From Streptococcus rubneri (GTDB lineage Bacteria; Bacillota; Bacilli; Lactobacillales; Streptococcaceae): 64,000 bases of DNA. Below, in pieces: positions 57,806-64,000 of the stretch. The DNA lies in NCBI RefSeq assembly GCF_004785935.1, contig NZ_SRRP01000001.1, forward strand, positions 930,001 through 994,000, given 5' to 3'. Made by a program: the position numbers and the translations under genes. The first letter of the stretch is position 1; each line of letters opens with the position of its first letter. Below the pieces are notes generated by a model, which saw only the letters and a program-made list of their open reading frames with translations, ran no database searches and was not told the origin of the DNA.

Positions 57806-58144
57806 ATGATTGTTTGGCGTGGTAAAGGTTTACTCGTTGTACTTGCTTTATTTATTGGAGGAGCTGTCTCCAACCTTGCTATTTATGTCCTTCATTTTAA
57901 TGCCACAAATCGAGTTCATGGCTTTCTGATGGGGATCATGTTCAGCCTATTTACAGCAGCTACAAATTATTTATTAACAAAAAAATTTGTTTCAGATGAA
58001 GTTCGTTATCTTATTGATGAAGAGACAGGGCAACGAATTGCTTACCGTGATTCTTCTTCTTTCATGTTTATTCCCAATCGCTATTGGACCTGGATCTTCT
58101 TAGGTTTATCCCTCATTCCATTATTAGTGTCCTTCATCAATTAA
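57806..58144 (+). CDS. small membrane protein of unknown function
   Basis: A 112-residue protein with three predicted helices (about 7-27, 37-58 and 91-110) and a charged loop, EVRYLIDEETGQRIAYRD, between the second and third. I do not recognise a family. It starts 21 nt after pepQ behind AAAGGAGA and is probably cotranscribed with it; a terminator follows the stop. Confidence 0.78.
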   Translation: MIVWRGKGLLVVLALFIGGAVSNLAIYVLHFNATNRVHGFLMGIMFSLFTAATNYLLTKKFVSDEVRYLIDEETGQRIAYRDSSSFMFIPNRYWTWIFLGLSLIPLLVSFIN

Positions 58145-58185
58145 TAAAAAAATTTCAGTATCTAAGGTACTGAAATTTTTTATTT
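58145..58185 (+). terminator. terminator of the pepQ operon
   Basis: AAAAAATTTCAGTA, loop, TACTGAAATTTTTTATTTT: a long AT-rich stem with T run. Confidence 0.8.
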
Positions 58186-58270
58186 TAACGTATCTATCAA
58201 TGAATCAGCAAGTTCCTATCGGTAACTTTTTCTCTTGCTTACCAGAGATTGATAGCTTCTGTTTATTGGA

Positions 58271-58714
58271 CTAAGAGGCTACTTCCATCTTCATTTTAGC
58301 TTCTTTCACTACTTGCTCTAGACTTATTTGTGCCATTTCTTTTTCCATGGCTAACTGAATCTCTTTGAGTTTTCCATCAAGCACTCCATGAATATTATTT
58401 CCAATCGGACAGGCTGGATTTGGATGCTCGTGAAAGCCAAATAATTGACCTGTCTTCCCAAGGCACTCTACCGCTCGATAAACATCTAGTAAGGTAATAG
58501 TTTCCAACTCTTTTGCCATCTCAGCCCCACCAGTTCCCCGCGCCACATGGATTAATCCAGCCTTTTTTAGTTGAGACAAGGTCTTTCGAATAATGACCGG
58601 ATTCACACCAACACTTTCAGCAATCATATCACTGGTCACTTTAGTGCAATCTCCTTTTAAGGCAATCATGACTAATACATGGGTTCCAATCGTAAAACGG
58701 CTTGAAATTTGCAT
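58271..58714 (-). CDS. Rrf2-family transcriptional regulator
   Basis: A 147-residue Rrf2 protein: winged helix in the N-terminal 70 residues (SSRFTIGTHVLVMIAL, VGVNPVIIRKTLSQLKKAGLI), wing RGTGGAEMA, then the dimerisation helix. Only isolated cysteines are present (KGDC, VEC, NPACPIG), not the three-cysteine cluster of Fe-S members, so thiol sensing as in S. aureus HypR or a YwnA-like role is more likely. ATG 58714 has GAGGAGAATCA upstream. Its own promoter carries the dyad also found at gor. Confidence 0.88.
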   Translation of the reverse strand: MQISSRFTIGTHVLVMIALKGDCTKVTSDMIAESVGVNPVIIRKTLSQLKKAGLIHVARGTGGAEMAKELETITLLDVYRAVECLGKTGQLFGFHEHPNPACPIGNNIHGVLDGKLKEIQLAMEKEMAQISLEQVVKEAKMKMEVAS

Positions 58715-58731
58715 TGATTCTCCTCTCTTTC

Positions 58732-58797
58732 CTACAGAATAGTCCATCCTCCACTGATGAGAAATCCATCAATCACGAACAATTTCAGTTCTTCCAT
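58732..58797 (-). CDS. possible 21-codon leader ORF ahead of the Rrf2 gene
   Basis: An ATG 7 nt after the consensus -10 opens MEELKLFVIDGFLISGGWTI and one more residue, then TAG. The stop lies 17 nt before the Rrf2 start codon, just before its ribosome site. There is no Shine-Dalgarno sequence, so translation would be leaderless. It could influence expression of the regulator or be a chance frame; the sequence is not a known attenuator peptide. Confidence 0.35.
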   Translation of the reverse strand: MEELKLFVIDGFLISGGWTIL

Positions 58798-58804
58798 TGA
58801 ATCT

Positions 58805-58832
58805 ATTATACCCTTATTTGTTGTAATGTCAA
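58805..58832 (-). promoter_or_regulatory. Rrf2-gene promoter
   Basis: TTGACA (58827-58832), 16-nt spacer, TATAAT (58805-58810) on the minus strand: both hexamers perfect, the strongest promoter seen in the window. Confidence 0.85.
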
Positions 58833-58841
58833 CTGTTACAC
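58821..58841. promoter_or_regulatory. dyad operator over the Rrf2-gene -35
   Basis: TTGTAA-TGTCAACTG-TTACAC, centred on the TTGACA hexamer. It shares TTGTAA-N9-TTACA with the gor operator at 23052-23072 (15 of 21 bases identical). Placement implies negative autoregulation. It also overlaps the end of the metallophosphoesterase gene. Confidence 0.65.
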
Positions 58842-59683
58842 TAATTAAAATAATCTCTTAACCAAGCATCTACTTCTGCATTGTGCCCTTCTCGTTCAGC
58901 AATTTCATACAGAAGCTCATGATTATGGGTATGGTGGATCCCATTAACTAAACTTTCAACGTAGACTTGGTAGTAGGGAAGCCTCAGGTCTCTAGCCAAT
59001 TTCAGTTCTTTTTCCACACCGTAATCCACTCGTCTCAGATCTACATTCTTTAGACCTTTCTCATCAAATTCCATTATGGCATACATGGCCCGGAGGTCTT
59101 TTCGAAGATTGGCCTGTAAAAAGAAGGGTTGTCCAATGGAACCCGGATTCACTATCAACTCTCCTCCACTTCCATATCGAAAAAATTGTTGATGGATATG
59201 ACCATAGATAGCGATATCACAAGCGGGATTCGTTACTAGCCGATCAAAATTTTTCTGGTCTCCTACATGAATCAATTCCCGTCCCCAGTTTTTGTCCGGC
59301 AAATGATGGGTAATCCCAACTCTTAACCCTGAAACTTCTCGATGCACTTGCATGGGCAGGCTTTTCATGGCCTCTATTTCTTCTGGGCTAACTTCTTCTA
59401 AGATATATTGACAATGGCGTATCAAATAGCGATGGCTAGCCCTTGATGGATCCAACAATCCCTTCATCGCTCTCCACAAGCTATCCTCCCAATTTCCAAG
59501 AATCTTAACTGTTATGGGGAGCTCTCCTAAAAGTTCTAAAAGGTAACGCCTACCTGTCCCCGGCATGAGGACATCCCCTAACAGCCAATATTCCTCCACG
59601 TTAGCTCTTTTGGCATCTTCGAGCACAGCCTCTAAAGCTGTTGTATTTCCATGAATATCTGAAAGCAAAGCAATTTTTGTCAT
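58841..59683 (-). CDS. metallophosphoesterase
   Basis: A 280-residue calcineurin-like phosphoesterase. The metal-ligand blocks are SDIHGN (residues 8-13), LLGDVLMPGTG, ILGNWED, ITHH and YGHIHQQ, in the expected order. Such proteins act as phosphodiesterases or phosphatases on nucleotides; the substrate is unknown. It is related to the YfcE/MPP class. It lies directly upstream of the Rrf2 promoter on the same strand and appears to be its own unit. Confidence 0.87.
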   Translation of the reverse strand: MTKIALLSDIHGNTTALEAVLEDAKRANVEEYWLLGDVLMPGTGRRYLLELLGELPITVKILGNWEDSLWRAMKGLLDPSRASHRYLIRHCQYILEEVSPEEIEAMKSLPMQVHREVSGLRVGITHHLPDKNWGRELIHVGDQKNFDRLVTNPACDIAIYGHIHQQFFRYGSGGELIVNPGSIGQPFFLQANLRKDLRAMYAIMEFDEKGLKNVDLRRVDYGVEKELKLARDLRLPYYQVYVESLVNGIHHTHNHELLYEIAEREGHNAEVDAWLRDYFN

Positions 59684-59779
59684 CTATTTTCTCCTCCTTT
59701 CATTATACCAAAGCTCTAAAAAACTTCCACCCAAGAGTAGAAGTTTCGTGATTGATACATGGAAAGAGAGCCTCATTTC

Positions 59780-62503
59780 TTACTCGACTGATTTTAATGC
59801 TTCCAGCATATCAACCTTGCGGAGATGATGATTGACGAAAACTCCTAGTAGAGCCAAAATGGTGGTCACACTAAGAACCGGATAGAGATAGACTCCGAGA
59901 CTCACCTTGGGATAAAATAGAATGGAATCTGGAGCTACCATCGCAATTAAGAAGCGATGAAGATAAAAACCACCCAATAAGCCAGTCGCTATTCCAACCA
60001 TGGATAGGAGAATGGTCTCCCGATAAATGTAGAGGGTCACTTCTTTATTATGAAACCCAAGAACTTTGATGGTAGACAGCTCACGAATCCGTTCTGCTAA
60101 ATTGATATTGGTTAAATTGTATAAAATGACAATGGCCAATAATATCGAAACGACTACCAAAATCATCATGGTATTGTTCAGAGATTGAGCAACTGAGTTA
60201 AAGAGTGAAATCAAAGAAGCATTTTGCGTCACTCCTTTCACTGCGGCAAGACCCATTAAGGACTCGCTGACCGATTGGATGGATTCCTTCGAGCTATCCT
60301 TCAATGCAAGCAAGTAGCTATTGCTTGAAGGGATTGTCCCGAAAACACTTTGATAGGTCGTGTTATCCATATAGATATAATGCCCGACATAATTCTCTGC
60401 AATGCCTGCAACCTTAATTTTGTGACCATCAAGGAGCAATACATCTCCTATTTTAACCTTAGCCAGTTGGGCAAGTTTGCTCGTAATCACAGCTCCTTTG
60501 GTCAGAGTCAACTTAGCGTGATCGTCTTCAGAGCGTAAGTCCACAAAAGGAGCAAAAGTCTCCCGATCCGTCACCATGAGAGTTAGGGTCTGCTTCCCTC
60601 GAGTTCCTTTATAAGAGGCTTCAAAAGCCTTGATATAAATCGCTTCAAGATCTTGGATATCTGACTGATGCAATCGTTTCTTTAAAGCCTTCTGCTCCTT
60701 AGGGGAGGCATTGGACTTGTTAGACAGGATAATTTCATACTTGAAAATCTGATCAAATTGACGGCCCGAAACTCCACTAACAGATGATTGGATGCCAAGG
60801 CCTGCAAATAATAGGGCCACTGAGCCCGCTACTCCAAAAATAGTCATCACCATCCGCTGCTTATAGCGAAAAATGTTGCGGGCTGTCACCTTTTGTGTAA
60901 AGCTAAGACGCTTCCAGATAAACCTTAAATTTTCCAATAGAATCTTGGAACCTGAGACTGGCGGTTTCGGAAGCAAAAGTACACTAGCTTCTTCTTTTAA
61001 TTCTTTACGAGCCACTAGATAAGCAGGGAGAACGCTCGAAATCAAGGAAAGTCCTAAGGCTAATAAACTATAGTTCCAATAAAAATAGGCTTTACTTCTA
61101 CCAACAACCATTCCTTGAGTAATGATTTTTGACATCACTCCTGATAAGTAATAGTGACCAAGTAGAGTTCCAATAATAGTTCCAAGAGTGCCTGCTACAA
61201 AACCGTAAATAACAAATTTTGACAAAATATCGTTGGTTCGATAACCGAGCGCTTTAAAAATCCCAGCATTCCCTCGTTCTTCATCCACAAAACGAGTCAT
61301 CGTCGTAAAGGTTACCATAGCTGCTACTGCGTAGAGCACCACTGGAAAAATATTCCCCACCGCAGCAATACTAGCACTCGCATTGCTGTACATGAGATAT
61401 CCCTGCCCTCCCGGCATGGTCTTACGATCATAGATGTGGTAGCTCGGCTGCACAAGCTTCTCTAGATTTAACTTAGCCTGAACGAGTTCTTCCTCTTTCT
61501 CAGAAAGCTCCTTCTCTCCCTTTTGAATCTCTACCACCCGCTGATTTACTTGCTCTTGAGCTTGATCCAGTTGAGCTTGTCTCTTGCCCAACAATTTTTG
61601 AGGCAGGAGGCCAGATAGTTTTTCGAACGATGCTCTTTCTTGTTTCAGTTGACTTTGAGCGTGGAGGATTTCTTCCTTAGCTGTCCCTATCTTACTTTTT
61701 GCACTTACAAGCTCCTTTTCTCCCTTTTGAATCTCTTGGCTAGCAACTGCTTTTAGTCGTTGATAACGTTGCTCTCCATTGTCTTTCAATTGTTTTTCCA
61801 AGTCCTGCTGATGGTCTTCCAATCGCTTTTGGTAAGTAGACGTAAATGGATCTACCTTCTCTAAATCCTTAAACCGAAGTCGAGCTAAGCTATATACTTC
61901 CGTATCAAAGATATCCTTAGAAACCACTCCATAAGCCGTTAAAGAGCCACTCCCGCTAGTAGCAGTTCCCAAATCTTTCTCAGACCATAGATCAGAAGAA
62001 TTGACAAAGCCAACAATAGTGAATTGATGTTTCGTTAAAATAGATGGAGCCCCTGATTTTTCTTCAAAGCTAATGGACTCGCCTATTTTATACCATTTAG
62101 CCCAGTGGCTTGCTAGGGCTATCTCGTTTTCTTTTTGAGGAAGACGCCCTGAAGTCAACCTAAAAAGCGAAATCTCACTAGGCTTAGAAAAAAGACGGAC
62201 AGCTCCTTTCTTGCCTTTCACCGTCACATCTGTTAGATGGGAAAATTCGACTTGAGTGTTTTTCAGCTCCTTTAATTCCTTTTGATCCGCTTTATCTAGC
62301 CCGAGGTCGCCCAAAACTTCCAGGTCCATCATTTTTTGTTGGCTCATATAGCGGTTGGCTGTTCGGGTCATATTGGGTGGTGTAACCTTTAGCCCCACAA
62401 GAGCTAAACTTCCCAGCATCATCAAGGTTAGAATCGATAGAAAGCGCCCCTTTGATCTCGTGAAGGAGCTTACAATATCCTTCCAATAAACTGTTCGCTT
62501 CAT
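59780..62503 (-). CDS. large FtsX-domain ABC transporter permease
   Basis: A 907-residue permease with two FtsX modules: one helix near the N-terminus (about 17-40), an extracellular region with a long Lys/Glu/Gln coiled coil (about 215-350), three helices (about 370-500), a second helix after the KVTARNIFRYKQR segment (about 550), another extracellular domain, and three final helices (about 770-890). This resembles Gram-positive exporters that handle peptides, antibiotics or lipids. It pairs with the ATPase 15 nt upstream. The substrate is unknown. Confidence 0.87.
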   Translation of the reverse strand: MKRTVYWKDIVSSFTRSKGRFLSILTLMMLGSLALVGLKVTPPNMTRTANRYMSQQKMMDLEVLGDLGLDKADQKELKELKNTQVEFSHLTDVTVKGKKGAVRLFSKPSEISLFRLTSGRLPQKENEIALASHWAKWYKIGESISFEEKSGAPSILTKHQFTIVGFVNSSDLWSEKDLGTATSGSGSLTAYGVVSKDIFDTEVYSLARLRFKDLEKVDPFTSTYQKRLEDHQQDLEKQLKDNGEQRYQRLKAVASQEIQKGEKELVSAKSKIGTAKEEILHAQSQLKQERASFEKLSGLLPQKLLGKRQAQLDQAQEQVNQRVVEIQKGEKELSEKEEELVQAKLNLEKLVQPSYHIYDRKTMPGGQGYLMYSNASASIAAVGNIFPVVLYAVAAMVTFTTMTRFVDEERGNAGIFKALGYRTNDILSKFVIYGFVAGTLGTIIGTLLGHYYLSGVMSKIITQGMVVGRSKAYFYWNYSLLALGLSLISSVLPAYLVARKELKEEASVLLLPKPPVSGSKILLENLRFIWKRLSFTQKVTARNIFRYKQRMVMTIFGVAGSVALLFAGLGIQSSVSGVSGRQFDQIFKYEIILSNKSNASPKEQKALKKRLHQSDIQDLEAIYIKAFEASYKGTRGKQTLTLMVTDRETFAPFVDLRSEDDHAKLTLTKGAVITSKLAQLAKVKIGDVLLLDGHKIKVAGIAENYVGHYIYMDNTTYQSVFGTIPSSNSYLLALKDSSKESIQSVSESLMGLAAVKGVTQNASLISLFNSVAQSLNNTMMILVVVSILLAIVILYNLTNINLAERIRELSTIKVLGFHNKEVTLYIYRETILLSMVGIATGLLGGFYLHRFLIAMVAPDSILFYPKVSLGVYLYPVLSVTTILALLGVFVNHHLRKVDMLEALKSVE

Positions 62504-62518
62504 AAGAAGAACCTCCCT

Positions 62519-63220
62519 CTAATACTCTAAAGTATCAATATCTTGAGGAGAAGGGTTTAGACGAATCTCTTTCACCCCGGCATCATGCATGTGAATAACC
62601 CGATCTGCAATGGGAGCTAAGGAAGCATTGTGGGTTACAATAATTACCGTTGCTCCTTTAGCGTGAGACATTTCTTGAAGAATCTTAAGGACCTGTTTAC
62701 CTGTTTGGTAATCTAAGGCTCCAGTCGGTTCATCGCAGAGTAAAATCTTTGGATTTTTCGCAACTGCCCGAGCAATAGCTACCCTTTGCTGTTCACCTCC
62801 AGACAATTGAGCAGGAAAATTGTTCATCCGATTACCTAAGCCAACTTCGATTAATACCTGTTCGGGATTGAGTGCATCCGCTACAATTTCAGAAGCCAAT
62901 TCAACATTCTCTTTTGCCGTCAAGTTAGGCACTAGGTTATAGAATTGGAAAACAAAACCGACATCATCCCTTCGATAGTTGGTGCGCTGATGAGAATTGA
63001 ATTGAGCAATGTCAATCCCATCAATAAAGACCTGGCCTTCATCATTGGTATCCATTCCACCTAAAATATTTAGGACCGTTGATTTCCCAGCTCCAGATGC
63101 ACCAAGAATGATCACCAATTCTCCCTTTTCAATTTCAAAACTAACATCTTTGTTGGCAATGATTTCGGTATCACCTGTCTGATAGCGTTTAGAACTATTC
63201 TTCATTTCTATGTAGGCCAT
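62519..63220 (-). CDS. ABC transporter ATPase of the FtsX-type exporter
   Basis: A 233-residue ABC ATPase: Walker [10 protein letters not shown], signature [15 protein letters not shown], Walker [13 protein letters not shown], and an H-loop VTHN. The start [17 protein letters not shown] has AAGGAGTAAG upstream; a longer frame begins at the -35 of its promoter and is excluded. First gene of a two-gene exporter operon, divergent from a TetR regulator that probably controls it. Confidence 0.9.
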   Translation of the reverse strand: MAYIEMKNSSKRYQTGDTEIIANKDVSFEIEKGELVIILGASGAGKSTVLNILGGMDTNDEGQVFIDGIDIAQFNSHQRTNYRRDDVGFVFQFYNLVPNLTAKENVELASEIVADALNPEQVLIEVGLGNRMNNFPAQLSGGEQQRVAIARAVAKNPKILLCDEPTGALDYQTGKQVLKILQEMSHAKGATVIIVTHNASLAPIADRVIHMHDAGVKEIRLNPSPQDIDTLEY

Positions 63221-63254
63221 CTTTCTTACTCCTTCGCCTCCACTTTCTATTCCC

Positions 63255-63283
63255 ATTATAGTCCTTTTTACAAAGAAGACCAA
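63255..63283 (-). promoter_or_regulatory. promoter of the ABC exporter operon
   Basis: TTGGTC (63278-63283), 17-nt spacer, TATAAT (63255-63260) on the minus strand, about 35 nt before the ATPase start. Confidence 0.75.
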
Positions 63284-63687
63284 GCAAAACTCTACTTGCT
63301 TACACTTGAATCACAGACTAAATGAAGAATCATGTAAAAGGGGCCTCTGATTTATTTTTAAAAAACTCCTCTATTCTTATCTCTCCCTCAAACTCCTCAT
63401 TTTTATCCCCTTACAAAAAAGAACGAATAAGAATTCGTCTCGCTTCAATTAGTTACTCTTTTACTGATACTTTTCTATGGATACCCATCTATGCTTCTTT
63501 GTTCGTTATTCATTTCCTATTGCCAACTCATTTCTTATGTCATGGGAAAATGGACTGTCTACTAATAAATCCGCATCGTTAAACAGTTTTTATAAAGCCT
63601 TATAGATACAGTGTTTTCTTAACTTGATCTCGTTTATATAAAATTCCCTTTTAGTTTTCTTATGGGAAAAATTTTTATAAAAAAACG

Positions 63688-63702
63688 AGAAAACGTTTGC
63701 AA
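63688..63702. promoter_or_regulatory. cre (CcpA) site upstream of the TetR gene
   Basis: The minus strand reads TTGCAAACGTTTTCT, an exact match to WTGNAANCGNWNNCW. It lies about 55-70 nt upstream of the TetR promoter, suggesting CcpA influence on the regulator. Confidence 0.6.
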
Positions 63703-63729
63703 AACTATCGATTTTAAGCGTTTTTTATT

Positions 63730-63741
63730 GTACAATTGTAC
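63730..63741. promoter_or_regulatory. perfect palindrome GTACAATTGTAC, candidate TetR operator
   Basis: A 12-bp perfect palindrome directly before a TATAAT (63742-63747) and 15 nt upstream of the -35 of the main TetR promoter. The position suits autoregulation. It has no copy at the ABC promoter, which weakens the link. Confidence 0.4.
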
Positions 63742-63756
63742 TATAATTTTATTCCG

Positions 63757-63785
63757 TTGATGGATTTCATAATTTTCTGTATAAT
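63757..63785 (+). promoter_or_regulatory. TetR-gene promoter
   Basis: TTGATG (63757-63762), 17-nt spacer, TATAAT (63780-63785), leaving a leader of about 47 nt. Confidence 0.7.
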
Positions 63786-63838
63786 GTGATAGTCATAAAA
63801 TTAAAACTATTTAAAAATCAAAGTATGAAGGAGGAAAC

Positions 63839-64000
63839 ATGACAAGAAGAAAAAGACAAACAAATTCAAAAAAATCAATTCGGTCCGCTCTTTCTCGTTT
63901 GCTTCTTAGTCAGTCATTTGATACCATTACCATTAGTCAATTAACCAAAGAAGCTGGGATCAACCGAGGAACTTTTTACCTCCACTACGTAGACAAGCAA
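63839..64000 (+). CDS. TetR/AcrR-family regulator (N-terminal part)
   Basis: The first 54 codons are visible, opening MTRRKRQTNSKKSIRSALS. The helix-turn-helix is clear: ITISQLTKEAGINRGTFYLHY is the TetR signature around recognition helix 3. GGAGG lies 5 nt before the ATG. The ligand-binding part is outside the window. By position it probably regulates the divergent FtsX-type exporter, itself, or a gene beyond the edge. Confidence 0.88.
   Translation, partial: MTRRKRQTNSKKSIRSALSRLLLSQSFDTITISQLTKEAGINRGTFYLHYVDKQ

Larger units (their letters stand above)
63221..63838. other. long ABC-TetR intergenic region
   Basis: This 618-nt AT-rich gap holds the exporter promoter (63255-63283), a cre match (63688-63702), a 12-bp palindrome (63730-63741) and the TetR promoter (63757-63785). 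Between about 63300 and 63680 I see no supported gene; an 86-codon frame there has no ribosome site. Confidence 0.6.

Noticed and set aside
63322-63582. 86-codon frame in the ABC-TetR gap
   Set aside because: No ribosome site or promoter, odd Ser-rich composition and AT-rich DNA; likely a chance frame.

Overview
The window is core chromosome of a low-GC Firmicute, almost certainly a Streptococcus of the Mitis/Sanguinis type. The reasons are the vicRKX operon with a one-membrane-segment VicK, vicX beside rnc-smc-ftsY, a murM-murN pair, ftsW next to ppc, ccpA divergent from pepQ, and a cpoA-type glycosyltransferase pair. Species cannot be fixed by eye. I see no prophage, insertion sequence, CRISPR array, tRNA or rRNA.

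Layout. 1-4.2 kb: aquaporin, then a P-type cation ATPase behind a yybP-ykoY manganese riboswitch, then a DUF1934 protein. 4.2-8.8 kb (+): HD phosphohydrolase, HAD phosphatase, murM, murN. 9-15.6 kb (-): tpiA, tuf, ppc, ftsW. 15.9-18 kb (+): GH25 muramidase, YbaK-type deacylase, histidine phosphatase. 18-22.9 kb (-): lysS and a MacAB-like ABC exporter. 23.1-28.9 kb: glutathione reductase, cyclase-family hydrolase, PC4-like protein, and two U32 proteins for tRNA hydroxylation. 29-35.3 kb: small WalR-box membrane protein, YtxH and DUF948 proteins, lgt, hprK, PspC, SprT-like, tex. 35.4-39 kb (+): a 48-aa ORF, a YcgR/YcgQ-type membrane pair, zwf. 39-50.2 kb (-): ftsY, two HAD phosphatases, smc, rnc, DUF454, vicX, vicK, vicR. 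50.4-53 kb (-): T-box leader, a MazG-like gene broken by an in-frame TAG, thrS. 53-56.5 kb (-): two glycolipid glycosyltransferases and ccpA. 56.7-58.1 kb (+): pepQ and a small membrane protein. 58.2-63.2 kb (-): Rrf2 regulator, metallophosphoesterase, large FtsX-type ABC exporter. A TetR regulator is cut by the right edge.

The gene content is ordinary; the interest lies in the non-coding layer. (1) Five copies of a ~180-bp three-hairpin element with terminal inverted repeats occur in 64 kb, each just beyond a stop codon and each end built like a terminator. (2) Four genes (HD protein, GH25 muramidase, tex, cpoA-like), plus a 21-codon ORF ahead of the Rrf2 gene, have their ATG only 6-8 nt beyond a strong -10, which predicts leaderless mRNAs. 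(3) The gor promoter and the Rrf2 promoter share the dyad TTGTAA-N9-TTACA, suggesting one disulfide-stress circuit across 35 kb. (4) A perfect WalR/VicR box precedes a small membrane-protein gene in the same window as vicR. (5) A T-box leader drives a decayed MazG-like gene and thrS.
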